Source: Haemaphysalis longicornis (lineage: Eukaryota > Arthropoda > Arachnida > Ixodida > Ixodidae). Taken from it: a stretch of DNA of 64,000 nucleotides. Below, in pieces: positions 12,212-23,934 of the stretch. Position 1 is the first letter of the stretch; each line of letters opens with the position of its first letter. The translations under genes and the position numbers were made by a program. A model generated the notes under the pieces. That model was not told where the DNA came from. It saw only the letters and a list, made by a program, of their open reading frames with translations, and made no database searches. Where the stretch lies: contig CM023449.1 in the NCBI GenBank assembly GCA_013339765.2, positions 19,338,955-19,402,954 of the forward strand, given 5' to 3'.

Positions 12212-13358
12212 CAGTCGAACACGGGTATATCGAATTATTGTCGATATCGAACTCATGAATTATCCCCTTGAAAATTCAGTGGGAAAGTATAGGAATTCGT
12301 ACGTTTATATCGAACGGTATTTTTTCCGACATTGGGTATATCGAACGCCGCGCGAGCTGAAAGGTGCTCTTCGGCGGTCGCTGCACCCCCGATTTCCGCG
12401 GTCGCTTAGTGCCTTCGCCGAAACCCGACAGGCAGAAGCCCGGGCCTCGGAGCGTCATGCTTGCCTTCTCATGGATAACTGCTCGGCCAACCAAACCACC
12501 TGAGAGCTCGACAACATCGAGCTCAAGTTTCTGCCTTTAAGCACAACAGCCAGGCTGCAGCCGCTCGACCACTCGACTAAGTCGTTCAAGCTAGGGTACA
12601 GGAGGCGACTCCTCAATAGGCTTTTGATGAACCTCCGCGTGGGTACCGAGTTTAAAGTTGACCAGCTGGGGGCTATACACATGATGAGGGGTGCCTGGAA
12701 CAGCGTAAAGCAGAGCGGGGCCAACTGCTTCCGGAAGGCAGGCTTCGTGACGGCTGAATTTTCAAAAGCTTGCGAAGACGGCGACGACGACGAAGAGGGC
12801 ATGGACGACACGTTTCGCGAGCTGTCGTCCCTTTTCCCGGCTGCTGTTCCAGCCGGAGTGTCTGCCGGTAACTTCGTCAACGCTGACAGCAATGGTTTAG
12901 GCTGTTCCAAGCGCCGGTGACGAGGATATCGTAGCTGCGGTTGCAGGAACTCAGGCTGATAGCTCGGGTGGCGAAGATCGTCCGGACGAGGATGCGGCTA
13001 CACAATCGTACCCCACCGGTGAACTGGCGGCTGCGTTCAGCTTCATTCGACGTAGTTACGGCGAGATGGAAGGAACTGGGCTGTCGCACCTGGATATCCT
13101 CGGGAAGATCGAGACCAGCGTCTTTAATTCCATATACAGGACAAAGAAGCAGGCCAAGAGCAGCGATTTCTTTTCACGCAAATAAAGCATCCTGTTGCGT
13201 CGTTAGTGCGGAATTAGTTGTCATTCATGAATGCACCGATCGGTAAGCGGTCGTCCACCACAGGTGAGGTCTCAGAGCCCATATTTTTTATATCGAATTT
13301 CTCATATATCGAACTATTTCGCGATCCCCTTGGAGTTCGATATATCCGTGTTCGACTG
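12212..13358 (+). mobile_element. Tigger/pogo DNA transposon, internally deleted, complete ends
   Basis: The ends are inverted repeats: CAGTCGAACACGGGTATATC at 12212 and its partner GATATATCCGTGTTCGACTG ending at 13358. Both are flanked by TA (12210-12211 and 13359-13360), the target duplication of the Tc1/mariner/pogo superfamily. Extra TATATCGAA-type repeats lie inside both ends. The interior keeps only the C-terminal part of a DDE transposase. At 1.15 kb it is well short of an autonomous Tigger, so the N-terminal half of the transposase is deleted. The gene-like frames inside are remnants. Confidence 0.85.
12445..12920 (+). pseudogene. Tigger transposase C-terminal DDE remnant
   Basis: Reading along the plus strand gives LLMDNCSANQT, an in-frame TGA at about 12501, then LDNIELKFLPLSTTARLQPL, FKLGYRRRLLNRLL and an acidic C-terminal tail. 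The DNCSA...FLP.T..LQPLD pattern is the catalytic-core signature of pogo/Tigger transposases (DDE superfamily). The stop codon and the missing N-terminal helix-turn-helix half show that it is dead. It lies within the element bounded at 12212-13358. Confidence 0.8.
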
Positions 13359-13569
13359 TAGTATCAACCGTTCAACTCTCATGTAGATTCCTTCGAAGCA
13401 AGAACTCGGTCGGTCGGTTTCTTGGCTTTTGCTTCTGCGTGGCCAATTTCCTGGACTCTGATATATGCCCCAACGGCTGTGGACGAAAACTAAGGAACGG
13501 AGCACCGCTCAGGGCGATGTCGCCACTACCGTCGACGACAACGTCGCCAAGGAGGCGAAGCGCGTCGAC

Positions 13570-14500
13570 CACCTCTGTTCACGGGGGCTCGTTGCTCGTG
13601 GCTTGACCAAGGTGTACGGCTTCTTCCGGTCGAGGCCCGCTGTCGACGGGATCAACTTTGCCGTCAACCAGGGGGAGTACTTCGGCCTCGTGGGCACGGG
13701 AAAGTCGTCTCTGGTCGGCATGCTCGGCGGCGAACTCTTCCCCACCTCCGAAAACGCGTTTCTGCAGGCCTTGTCGCTGCGCCACCACTACCGGAAATGG
13801 ATGTGGAACATCGGCTATGCACCCTACAATTGGGGCCTCCTGGAGACGTTCACCGGCCGCGAGATGGTCGACCTTCTTCTCTTCTCGCTTCGGGGCGTCC
13901 GCGACGTGCCGCGCACCATGGCCCACGTGCTGCAGGCTGTCGAGCTTCCCGAGCCGGACGCGAATGTGCCGACGTACAGTGGCGAAGCCAAGACCCAGCT
14001 GTCCCTGGCCCTGATCGCCAACCCGAGGGTGTAGCTGCTCGACCTCCCGGAACTGGACACGGCCTCGCGCGCCGTGGTGCAGAGCATGCATCCTACGAGC
14101 AGTGTGGGGCTCACGTGCGTGCGAGCCCCTCCATTACTTCAAGGCCATGTGCGACCGCAAGGCCATCCTGGTGGGCAGCCACATCGAGTGCATTGGGTCG
14201 GTGAAGGAGCTCCGGGACAAGTACTACCGGGGAATCACGGTCACCGTGTACACGTTCCCCGACCGCAAGGACGGACCTGGTGCACCAGCGTGCCATCGCC
14301 CTCAACATGGCGGCCCTCTTGCCCACTTCCCCGCTCGCCCGCTCCTACGAAGGCCCGCTCGAGTTGCGCTTCGCCGAGCTGCCCTTTGGCTGTGCTGTGT
14401 GCTCGACCGACTGCTCTACCGGAAGCGGACGCACAAGTTTCACATCCAACCACGCTGGGCCAGATTTTTCTGTCTCGCCCGAAGGCGCACCGGTATTAAG
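13570..14500 (+). pseudogene. ABCA-type ABC transporter pseudogene, second nucleotide-binding domain to C-terminus
   Basis: The sequence follows an ABCA nucleotide-binding domain: GLTKVYG and AVDGINFAV, a damaged Walker A (GLVGTGKSS, lacking several residues of GxxGxGKS/T), IGYAPYNWGLLETFTGRE (Q-loop region), SGEAKTQLSLALIANP (signature region), then an in-frame TAG at about 14032 and LLDLPELDTASR (degenerate Walker B/D-loop). After a frameshift (about 14085-14130) it continues CDRKAILVGSHIECIGS and ELRDKYYRGITVTVY. After another frameshift near 14275 it runs SYEGPLELRFAELPFG, and in a further frame TTLGQIFLS, the usual ABCA C-terminal landmark. About 930 bases run without an intron, which suggests a retrocopy or one old exon. 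Damaged Walker A, stop and frameshifts make it non-functional. Confidence 0.85.
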
Positions 14501-14726
14501 GCTCGTCAGTAAACGGTATACAGTATGATGAGGTAATAATGTGAAAAATATAATAAGCTCTACAAATAGTAACACCAACCGGGCAAGCCATCATTAAAAA
14601 TTGTGCGTGTAAAAGATGTAGTCAGTGGAACATAATGCGCTTGGTTTTTCCACATACCAGGGACCATAATTTCCACCTCCCGATGGCTTAATAAGACATG
14701 CTGCTTGGATAGTTGGTTCATGGTCG

Positions 14727-14860
14727 TCCCAGAGGAGGTCAGCGCTTCAAAGAAACAAGACACACGACAGAAAACGGACAGGACAGGCGCCCGCCCTGCC
14801 CGTCTTTTGTCGTGTGTCTTGTTTCTTCGAAGCGCTAACCTCCTTTGTGACGACCATCTC
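14727..14860. repeat. Foldback element, about 65-base arms
   Basis: The left arm (GGAGGTCAGCGCTTC, AAGAAACAAGACACACGAC, GACAGGACAGGCG) is mirrored by GCCCGTCTTTTGTCGTGTGT, CTTGTTTCTTCGAAGCGCT and AACCTCC, with almost no loop. A near-perfect palindromic MITE-like insertion. Confidence 0.75.
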
Positions 14861-15084
14861 ACGATGCATTGAAATGTTATTTTTACGTTTCTCATAAGCG
14901 ACAGTACATGTCGACCTAATGTGATGCACGCAATTAAATAAAACCTAACTGAACCGGTGTGATTTTGTGTGCCTTTTTACGCACGTTTTATTGGCTGGTA
15001 AAGCAGAGTTGTTGGGCCTTTATTTTGTAGCTTGGAAAACGTCTTCACGCCCCATGTCGACACCACCGAAGTCATTCTAATCGG

Positions 15085-15990
15085 GGTAACATGTTAAGGA
15101 GCTATTTCCTCATGTACGCGGATGACATTACGGTGTGGTCAGTGCATCCAGACCGGTCACGACAAGCCGAGTGCCTCCAGCAAGCACTAACAGACTGCCA
15201 GAGGTGGTGCGAGTACGCGGACCTCACTCTCTCGCAAGAGAAGACTGCTTTACTTCCCGTGGCGAACGCTTGTGGCCGTCGCCTCCTTGCAGTGTCTCCC
15301 ATTTCACTGCAACTGAATGGGAACGACATCCCCACGGTTGACCGTCTTCGGGTCCTAGGACTAGAAATATCGTCATGGGGTGAGCAGCTCAGTGGCTACG
15401 ATCTGCTCGACAGAAAGCCGGATAGATGCTCCACCTTGTTCGCTGCATCTCTCAGAAGTCTGGCGGAGCCTGCTGGACGATTGCCTTCTCCTAGTGCGCG
15501 CCGTAGTACAGCCACGGCTTGTGTGTCAGGCACAGTTCCAGTACATGACGCAAGCGGACTGGGCTCTGCTTGAGGCCATCAACAGGGCCGCCATGCACAC
15601 CATTACTGGCCTCCCTCCCACGCGGGCTTTACTTCCCCCACGTGGAACTGACCTTCCCAGTGGGCTCGCTCTCTGGGAGGAGGTCCTGCTGCGGAGGCTT
15701 CGAGTTGGGGTGACCTTATCCCCAGCAGTGACCCACGCTTGGCCTGCCCGCTATCATTCACCGTTTGCGGACACCTGTACCTTTTGTACGGTCCCTGCGT
15801 CCGAAGCCAACACGAGCCACCTTCTATGGACCTGTCCTGCCCTGCCCTGCAAGCTTCTCGCCTGCAAACCTCCTAGGCACAGGGCTCCATCCTGGGAGAC
15901 CCCCTGATCTACAACGGTGGATTTGGGGCCCTCAGTACCGGTCTCTGCTGAGGTTTCTGTGTGAAACAAATGTGATGTATATATTTGTTA
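15085..15990 (+). mobile_element. Non-LTR retrotransposon fragment, I/R1-like, truncated at the 5' side
   Basis: The plus strand begins at the reverse-transcriptase catalytic box (FLMYADDITVWS) and continues LTLSQEKTALLP, a conserved post-YADD segment, then DIPTVDRLRVLGLEIS. A frameshift near 15390 moves the frame to the thumb/connection region (VVQPRLVCQAQFQYM, AINRAAMHTITGLPPTR) and a C-terminal Cys-rich knuckle (CTFCTVPASEANTSHLLWTC). Upstream RT motifs and the endonuclease are missing. The pattern around YADD and VLGLEI resembles the I clade. Confidence 0.75.
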
Positions 15991-16089
15991 TGCCGTAAGG
16001 CAAACTCTCGCAAAAAAAAACACAACAACTCCATTGCCACCCTAATCGGTGCAAGGGATTAACCAAGAAATTAGAAGTACAGGGTCCAA

Positions 16090-16215
16090 GGAGGCTGAAC
16101 CCCCCCCCCGGGCCCTCCACTACAGCACGCCTCATAACCTGGCCTAGGTTCGGCAATTCGAACCCCACCACCCCCACCACCACCACCATCATCATCAACA
16201 ACAACAACACTGACA
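16090..16215 (-). repeat. SINE 3'-end-like fragment with (CCA/TCA)n tract
   Basis: GGCCCTCCACTACAGCACGCCTCATAA resembles the 3' part of the Ruka-like SINE at 37519 (GCCCTCCACTACGGCGCGCCTCAT), suggesting a diverged fragment. It is followed by a (CCA)n, (TCA)n and (CAA)n tract at about 16168-16208. Confidence 0.4.
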
Positions 16216-16712
16216 CGTTTCAACTCAAAATGACCAACAACCCGCTGCCTTTCACGTTCACACCTTAATACACAGAAGCGCAGTGGGCCTTGGTCTCTCC
16301 TGGACCATGGCGACGCTCAGCGCTGTGCGTCGACCCTTCTTTTTGTCCCTGTGTTTCTTGCGCTGTTTTTTCACTATGGATTAAAATCCATCGCTGCTAG
16401 TCTTTTCGTCTTCGATGGCCTTCAGTGCTCGTAAAGCACAGCACGTAAATACAGAAACTGCGTTGGAAAACGCTGCCTGGGATTCGAAGTACAACGCTAT
16501 CGTGTCTTACATCTTAAGACCGAAACGTAGATGCCACCTGCAAACCTTTTTTGTCTGGCTTGTCTTAGTTAATAACGTCGGCGCGCCAGTCTGCTTGCTG
16601 TGCTTCCCGGATGTATTAGAAGAAAAGTTTGCGAGTTTTGTTTTTTTTTTTCAACACGAAAAAATTTTCGCTCGCGTCATATCCGTCACGGAAGTGACGC
16701 AAGTACAACGAT

Positions 16713-16714
16713 GC

Positions 16715-16745
<31 letters not shown>
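16713..16745 (+). repeat. (ATG)n microsatellite
   Basis: About ten ATG triplets following a CACGGAAGTGACG block shared with the repeat near 9985-10065. Confidence 0.9.
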
Positions 16746-16747
<2 letters not shown>

Positions 16748-16916
16748 CCTATTGGTTTCCCTTTTGAAGCGGGGTGATGACATGTCATCTTACCAAAAAG
16801 GACTAATATAACCATGTTTTACACTCTTGGTTTAATACTAGCGCTGCTTAGGGCAGACACTAAAGCTTATTAGGGCCCGAAATACTTTCTTTTCCCGGTT
16901 ACAGGTGGTAACTGTC

Positions 16917-18455
16917 CTAGGCAATATTCCCCTCTCTGCTTTTCGTCCACCAGCATTCTAATCTTCTTTTCGTCCCCTCGACAGTCTTGAAGTTAACTTC
17001 CTCTCTGATACCCTTAAATCCTAGGGCTTCTGAAAGCCCAATATTCCCTTCATGTAGATTTGGATGGATACCCTCACATTCTAGCACTATGTGCCGCATA
17101 GTTTCTGTTTCTTTTCCGCAGACCACACATACCCCATCATTTTGTGAATACTTCCCCACAAAACTCTTAGTTCGCAGGCAACCTGCTCTAGCCTCAAAAA
17201 GCAAAGCACTGCCCTGGGAATTATCGTAGAAATTTTCCTTTCTGATGTTCATCTTCTCAGCCCTGTACATTTCTAACGACGTTTTAGCTTCCATTTTTTT
17301 CCTCCATTTATTCGTTTCAATCTGCCTTGCCTCTTTTTTGGTTACCTTGGCTCTTTTGGATTCCCCACTGTTCTTTCCGTATTTCATCGTTAGCCTTCTA
17401 GTCTTTCTTAACCACTGCGTGTCCACGCTTTTCAAGTATAGGTACCTAAAAACCTTAGCTGCCCACCTTCGTTGATCTATTGCCCTCAACCTCATCTCAA
17501 AGCATATTTTACTCTGAGCTTCTCTAACTTCAAACGACGCCCAGCCCATATCTCCCTGAACTGCTTCATTAGTTGTTTTTCCATGCGCGCCTAAGGCCAA
17601 ACGTCCTACCGTTCTCTGGTTTACTTCAAGGCCTGATAGAACGTCTGATTTTAAGCAGAGTACAGCATTCGCAAACGTGAGACCCGGAACCATTACTCCT
17701 TTCCACATTCCTCTTACTACTTCATATTTGTTATACCCCACAGAGCTCTATGCTTCATTATAGCTGCGTTTCGCTTTCCCTTAACCTTAAGTTGCTCCTC
17801 GTGAGTACTTAAGTAGTTATCCCCTTCGTTTATCCACACTCCCACATATTTATATTCCTTCACTCTACGTAATTCGCCTTGCTGGATAGACACTACGTCG
17901 GTGGTAGCGTCATTGAAAACCATTATTCCTGATTTTTCTGCACTGAAATTTAACCCGAGGTCAGTGGCTTCCTGGCCGCAAATATTTATTAGCCGCTGCA
18001 TATCGGTTTGGTTATCAGCTAAAAGAACAATGTCGTCTGCGTATAACATTCCCGGAATATGCTGTTGTACCACTTCGCCTTGCAGCATATGGGTTAGGCT
18101 AAACCCTACTTGACTTTCTTCCAGTTTCTTTTCTAATTCTGCCATGTAAAGCATGAACAGTATTGGGCTCAAAGGGCATCCCTGTTTCAGTCCCCGATGG
18201 ATGTTGACCTGCTGGGCGCATTTCTGTCCTTCCCAAGTAAGGTGCACTCTATTGCATTTATAGATTGCTATAAGGAACTGTAATAAATCGTCATCTAATC
18301 CCTGGAGTTTCAGTATTCTCCACAGCCGTTCTCTGTTTACGTTGTCATATGCCCCTTTAATGTCCAAGAACGTAATCCATAGTGGTCTATTCTGTGCTTT
18401 CGCAATTTCAATGCATTGCGTTATCACGAACATGTAAAGGGTGCACCCCTGCACA
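16917..18455 (-). mobile_element. Non-LTR retrotransposon fragment: reverse transcriptase plus C-terminal region
   Basis: Minus strand. The 5' part (18455-17717) encodes reverse-transcriptase blocks: LWITFLDIKGAYDNVNRERL, HRGLKQGCPLSPILFMLYM, MLYADDIVLLADN and VGVWINE. After a frame break near 17717-17741 a second frame (17741-16917) encodes the C-terminal region, with a CVVCGKETETMRHIVLEC knuckle of the CxxC...H...C type common to LINE ends. The upstream part is missing, and the 5' break abuts the dispersed repeat at 18465. Each half is still open over 240-270 codons, so decay is modest. Clade not assigned. Confidence 0.8.
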
Positions 18456-18464
18456 CAGGGTCTT

Positions 18465-18750
18465 TTTGCGGGGAAGCAACCTTTAGTACTAAAGAATACG
18501 TTATATTTAGGGTTGTTTATTTTCGGGTTTTATATTATAACACGAAAGTGTTTTATGCCGCGACACCCCAAGATAGCCACTGAAGTCATATCCATCAGGG
18601 AAATGACGCCAGTGCACCTTTGCCGAAGCGACCCGAGAGCAGGACGCTGCTCGCCAAGCACACCAACAAGACAGCCGCCGACCTGCAAATCATGCTGAGC
18701 TGCAGATTTCGTGTTTTACCGATTCCTATGACAGAGGAATCAACCACGTT
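18465..18750 (-). repeat. Dispersed repeat, copy B (reverse of 9640-9955)
   Basis: Reverse complement of the 9.6 kb repeat, with GCAACCTTTAGTACTAAAG at one end and CCTATGACAG at the other. It joins directly to the truncated 5' side of the LINE at 16917-18455. Confidence 0.65.
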
Positions 18751-18754
18751 TTCT

Positions 18755-19470
18755 TTTTTTTTTTCCCCGCCTGTTTGGCCTGAGCCGCGTCTTGAGCAGC
18801 ACTTTCAACGGTGGAGCAGTTTGCAGAGCAGATTTAACTGCGCTACATAGGTACCGCGTGCCACGTTGCAGCAGAAATTATTTGACGGGACCATGGAGGA
18901 AGGACGTTTCCCGTGGCCGAGCACTCGCACCACGCTATGATACGTGCTATTGTTGCCCGAGAAGCGCTTCTGTTGCCAAGTTCTTCAAACATCTCTTGGG
19001 TCGTCATTGTAATGTGCCGAATATATTACTCCCATCTTTGCTTGGTGGGTGATTCTCGCCCAGTGAGACGATTACATAGAAGAGAAGGGAAGACGTAAGT
19101 GTCGCCGTCCGAAATGGACCTCCGAGAGTAACACACAATTAACCATACAATGCGTGCCATTCAGTTCCGTCTGGTCTAGCGAGCCGATGTTGTCGGAAAC
19201 ATTTAATAATAAAAAGAAGTGGCCGCTTCTCTAGCCCATCGTCCATAGCACCAGGGCTTCGAGATCTTCGAGATGGCTCCTCCGCAGCGTGCGTTTCCGA
19301 TGCTCAGAAAAGGGGCTATATAGTCTGGAAGCAAAACTCACAAAGAGCGCGAGAAAATAGGGTGAGTAAAGACCCATACAACGAGAAAAACATTTAAAAA
19401 TGAGAGTTTACTGGCGTTTCAGGAAGATGACTTCCTTTATTCAGAGTACAGAGTAAGCAGATTTCGGTGT
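18755..19470. other. Stretch without recognised genes
   Basis: Short open frames only, none with recognisable motifs. It separates the repeat at 18465 from the Tigger fragment at 19473. Confidence 0.35.
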
Positions 19471-19472
19471 TA

Positions 19473-20240
19473 CAGTGGAATCTCGTTGATACGATGAATC
19501 TCGACCGAGATTTCTAGACATCTTACGTTTATTCTTCGCTATAACATGCAGCTCAATTCACATTCCAACAAGCCACGATCTGCACGTCACAGAGCCGCTG
19601 AGGACGCGGCAGCACCGGTTTTGCAGCGAAAACATCGCTGCCAGGCGTGGCTAGAGTGTACTAGCAGTAAACTTCTAGAACACTATAGCGTGACCGCTCG
19701 GTATAATGACGATGATACGTCAGGCGATGCACCGCGCCATCTAGCGAAACGTATCACGGAAGATGCGCAAAGTGAGCAATGCTCTTGGCAGGCAGCGACT
19801 TCCCGTCCTGATTTTTCGCCATGCTCCGTGCTTCCCGCGCTGTAATTTCTTCCCTTTCTGCCTTTTTGCTGTGTTCGGTGGTGCTGCTGAGGTTCTGAGG
19901 CTATTTTCTTGTTCTCTTCCGGCTATCTTGTTGCTGTGCCCAATGGTGCTGCCATGCTTGTGACAACGTCCAGGAAAACACAAGAAGCTCCGTTTAAAAG
20001 AAATTTACGCACATTTGAAGAGAACCCGAAGAGTGAGCGCGTGGAGTTGGCACGCGAGCTCGGTTTGCCAGTGTCAACGCTCGTCGGTCAGCAAGAGCAA
20101 CTTCGAAAGGGGCTCCGGGTTTTGGGCCCCGGCGTAAAACAAACGCGAGATGCGAAGTATCAGCAAATGGAAGACGTCCTGCTTACACCATACATAGGCA
20201 GACATGAAGCAGCACTTTTTAATCACTATTCCCAGCTTTA
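19473..20240 (+). mobile_element. Tigger/pogo transposon 5' fragment with CENP-B-type helix-turn-helix remnant
   Basis: CAGTGGAATCTCGTTGATAC at 19473, preceded by TA, is a Tigger-type terminal repeat. Further in (19940-20240) the plus strand encodes a segment containing SERVELARELGLPVSTL and then KYQQMEDVLLT. This matches the CENP-B N-terminal/Tigger DNA-binding helix-turn-helix pattern (ELARE.GIP.STL...E..L). The frame stops at about 20239, before any DDE domain, and no matching right terminal repeat was seen. A 5' fragment of a second, distinct Tigger family. Confidence 0.75.
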
Positions 20241-20539
20241 AAGAATTCTCTTTCATGCCTGTTTCACTATGTACGATGCCCGAGAAAGCCACAAGGGGCC
20301 ATTGAACATGAATGTATTTCACCTGTATTTCTGGTCATACCATTTTTCGATGTGTTTAGTGCATTATTATTTTATATTCGCCTGATTAGAATTTTGCACG
20401 AAATGTGTTAAAACAATTTTGCAATGCTCCAGTAGTGCATTGCCCCATTCGCTTGTTCTAGACATTGTATAATAACCAGGTTCAAACAATTGTTGCCATT
20501 TGATTTCTTTGTTTTTCTCTCTGTGTTCTGTTTTATCTG

Positions 20540-20542
<3 letters not shown>

Positions 20543-20613
<71 letters not shown>
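20543..20613 (+). repeat. (CT)n microsatellite
   Basis: About 35 CT units, nearly perfect. The Ser/Leu or Arg/Glu frames across it are artefacts. Confidence 0.95.
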
Positions 20614-20614
<1 letters not shown>

Positions 20615-20618
<4 letters not shown>

Positions 20619-21790
20619 GCTACATGACACAGCAATGCGTTACCATCGAGGGGGGTGCAGACCATTGTCAAGCCGCGTATCGCAGGCTGTTTGTCTGACC
20701 CCTGGCACCTGTATGAATTGCAGTTGTAAAAATTGAAATTGAAAATGAAATGTGAGCAGTGCGCTTGTGGAATTAAGCCAATGGATTTCCATTAGTCTAG
20801 CAGTTTTATGGGACTATTCAACGGCAATGTTTAACTGTTGGCGCCTTTATCATAACATTTTTTTTGGGTTTTGCTGTCGTATATACAGGTCTCGCACATC
20901 TTCATTTGAAATTACTTCCATTTACGTAAAAATTTATATTGCTCACATTTACGACGTTGTAGGTCTAAACACTTGTTTTGCCAGCCTATTTTTGGCGCTT
21001 TATACGCGAAAGAAGCTTATGCATGTCACAGGCATCTAGTTTGAATTCGACCTTGTTTATAGATTTACCTTTATTAATTTACATCAATTCATGCCCATTC
21101 GCGTACTGGTACAATTGCACGCGTACAACTTTACTGCCTGACAAATTCATCCTAGAATTTGTATCTGCAAAACTTACACAATTATGCCGAGGCTATACTT
21201 TTCACATGTATAACATGCACAGTTTTCGATTCGTTATACTCTTCAAAAGTGGTGAAACAATGCTAATAAAACAGAAAGTTTGGGAACAAGCTGACACTCT
21301 TGTGCAGTATCTTATGCTAAAGGTCCCACCAGTCAACCAGTCAACCTTTATTTACCAAAAAAATTGTTTCGTTAATTTTCAGATACGGGTAAAACAAAGT
21401 TTGTGTAACTATTTTGTCCATTAATGTCCTCCAATGCATTTTTCTGCGGGAATAATAAAACATTTATTTATAAGTTACTAATAAGAACGTTTTCATGGCT
21501 TCCAGCAAAAATAACATGAGTAACAATTAAGATGCACTCAATGCATAAGAACCACTGTTCAAACTGCAAAAGATCAACATTAGGACGACTCCGTTCGACG
21601 CTTTCCCGACGAATGTTGTGAGCCGTCATGAGGACCTGCCCTTCCATCCGTTGAGCGTGTGTGCTTGTAGTCGTCACATGGGGGACAGGAAGCTGTGAGA
21701 TGATGAAAAATACAAAAAGGAAGTAATACATCATTGTGGCATACTGACATAAAAAACTGAAAATAAACCAAATGTTCATAAGGCATACCT
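20615..21790. other. AT-rich stretch, no supported gene
   Basis: Open frames here have no recognisable motifs. An A-rich run at about 20725-20750 (AATTGAAATTGAAAATGAAA) looks like a retroelement tail. Confidence 0.35.
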
Positions 21791-23723
21791 TTAAAGCCAA
21801 CTGCACTCAAATTTTTTCCAACGTACAAATGTCATCTAATAGTACACATAAAAAAGAGTGCTAAGTGCAAAACACTTCGTTTTAAACAGGCACGCGGGCG
21901 ACGCAAACAGCTCGGGAAGATAGGCGTTTTCAGAACCAAAACTGGAAGAAAAGGCGGCCTTTACCGGCGGCCGGAAGTGACGTAGATGATGGAACGGAAG
22001 CGCGCTTGCCGGTGCCGACGGCCGCTGGCAGCAGGCTCCAAATGCGCGTGGTGGTGTCGCGTTTCGCACAGTTATTTCTACAGAAGATAACATTTTGGCG
22101 AGGCTAATGGTGTTAAGCACAATTGCGACTTCGCGGTGCTAGCAACCGAGATTAATGGAGCGAATTGTCGGGAGTGTATTTTGCCTTTAGAATACCTACC
22201 GGAGCAGCAATCCTTGGCATTGATAGTAAAAAGCAGGACCAGATTTGCAAAGCTGTTTGCTCATATGATATCGAAAAGCAGCTTAGCCGTCGCCTTGGCT
22301 ATCAACCTGTTTTCTTTTTTTTTCTGATCTGATTTTCTGAGGGGGAACGAACCGCGCGCGGGTGGCGATCAATCAAACTGTTTTTGCTGTGTATTTACAT
22401 GCAGACGCCTTTGTGAATATTCGCCCAGTAAATTCCACGTGGCTGCACATCAAGGATAGAATTATGCTACTTTCACCTTTGAAATATGCATGTTACTTTC
22501 GGGTAAACTAAATCTAACACTCTAAAAAAGTGAGAACTTTTTTCTAAATTGAAAAAATAATGTAATTTACCATATTGTCACAAAGCCAAAGACGACGCAT
22601 ATGTCTTCAAGGAAAACAGTTTATTGGGGCGAACTTGTGCTCCCCTAACAACTCAAAGAATACACAGGCGGTGAACCAGCACTCAACAAAGTGACGTGCG
22701 CAGGCGAGCGTCGGGGAGTCGAATACCGCGGCGTCTGCTCCGCGGAAATTCATCTCTGGGCGCGAGTGTTTCTCGAACCGTCGAATTACATACAGAACAC
22801 TGCAGATCAAAGGGGATTCTAGGCTGTTGACGTTAGTTCGAAACGCTCTCTCTATCAAAACAGATCACACGTGCGGCTAAAAATAAGGAACGGAACACGC
22901 GCTTCGCTTGGGACACAAATAACACAGCCAGGCGCGGCCGGGCAGTAAAAACAAAACACAATCAAACAAACCCAATGCATGGTTCGCGGCAATATAGCAG
23001 AGCAGCAGTCTTGTTAGCTTTCGCACTTCGCGAAGACGACGGTCGACCTTTGCGCGGATATATTTGTTAAGCCGAACAAAGCTGGTTTTAGTTCACTTGG
23101 TGATGGAGGAAAAGGCACAACTTTTTTTACCGGGGCGTAGAAAAACTCAATTTAGGTTGTCCAGTTTTTGAAAATGTCTAAGGTGAACGCGGCGTGGGGC
23201 CAGCCCAGATATAGCAAATATTGCCCGCGGGAGTGCGAGGGGTCAAGGATTTAGCAATATGCGATAGGAACGATAAATTAACAGGTGAGTGCGCGTTTCG
23301 CGCTATTTTCCTGAGGAAACCTTATTTTCAAGAAGAAAAGCTTTGCTAACTCCCGAAGCATCGCAAGCGCCTGTATAGTTTGTTGGCCTTGATGCTCTTT
23401 TATTGCATTTAAAAATTGCAGTTGCTGCTAGCTATGCTGTCAGTTTAAAACACGTGACGCCGACGGCGGTACAACGCAGTAGTGTAGCAGAGGTACCTCC
23501 AGCGAACGCATCCCTGCACACGGCAGTACGCATTGCCAGTCGCCGGAGCAGCGCGAGCTCCACGGGACAAGTTCTTCGTCCCTAGCGTCACTAAACAAAG
23601 GCTTTTAGAGTATCGGCACTCTTTTCTCTCCTCTCATTGTTATGTGCCGCCAGGATTTTCATTGGCTGGTCCGCACCAGGTGATATTTTTTTACATATGG
23701 GCGCAGCCATTTTGTTTCTGGGC

Positions 23724-23724
<1 letters not shown>

Positions 23725-23789
<65 letters not shown>
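23725..23789 (+). repeat. (CT)n microsatellite
   Basis: About 32 CT units, nearly perfect, inside the larger inverted-repeat element. Confidence 0.95.
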
Positions 23790-23793
<4 letters not shown>

Positions 23794-23934
23794 TGAGCGG
23801 TCGCTGGAGCGGCCGGTCACACTCTGCCCGTCACAACCGGCGGCGGTTTAATTGGGGAGAGATGGCAACACTGCAAGCCAGAAACAAAATGACCCCCAGA
23901 CGCTTCCGGGCGCACGAAGTGGCGGTACTCTTAC

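Noticed and set aside
16415..16777. 120-codon plus-strand frame
   Set aside because: It ends in a poly-Met run from the (ATG)n tract and crosses a T run; no motif supports coding.
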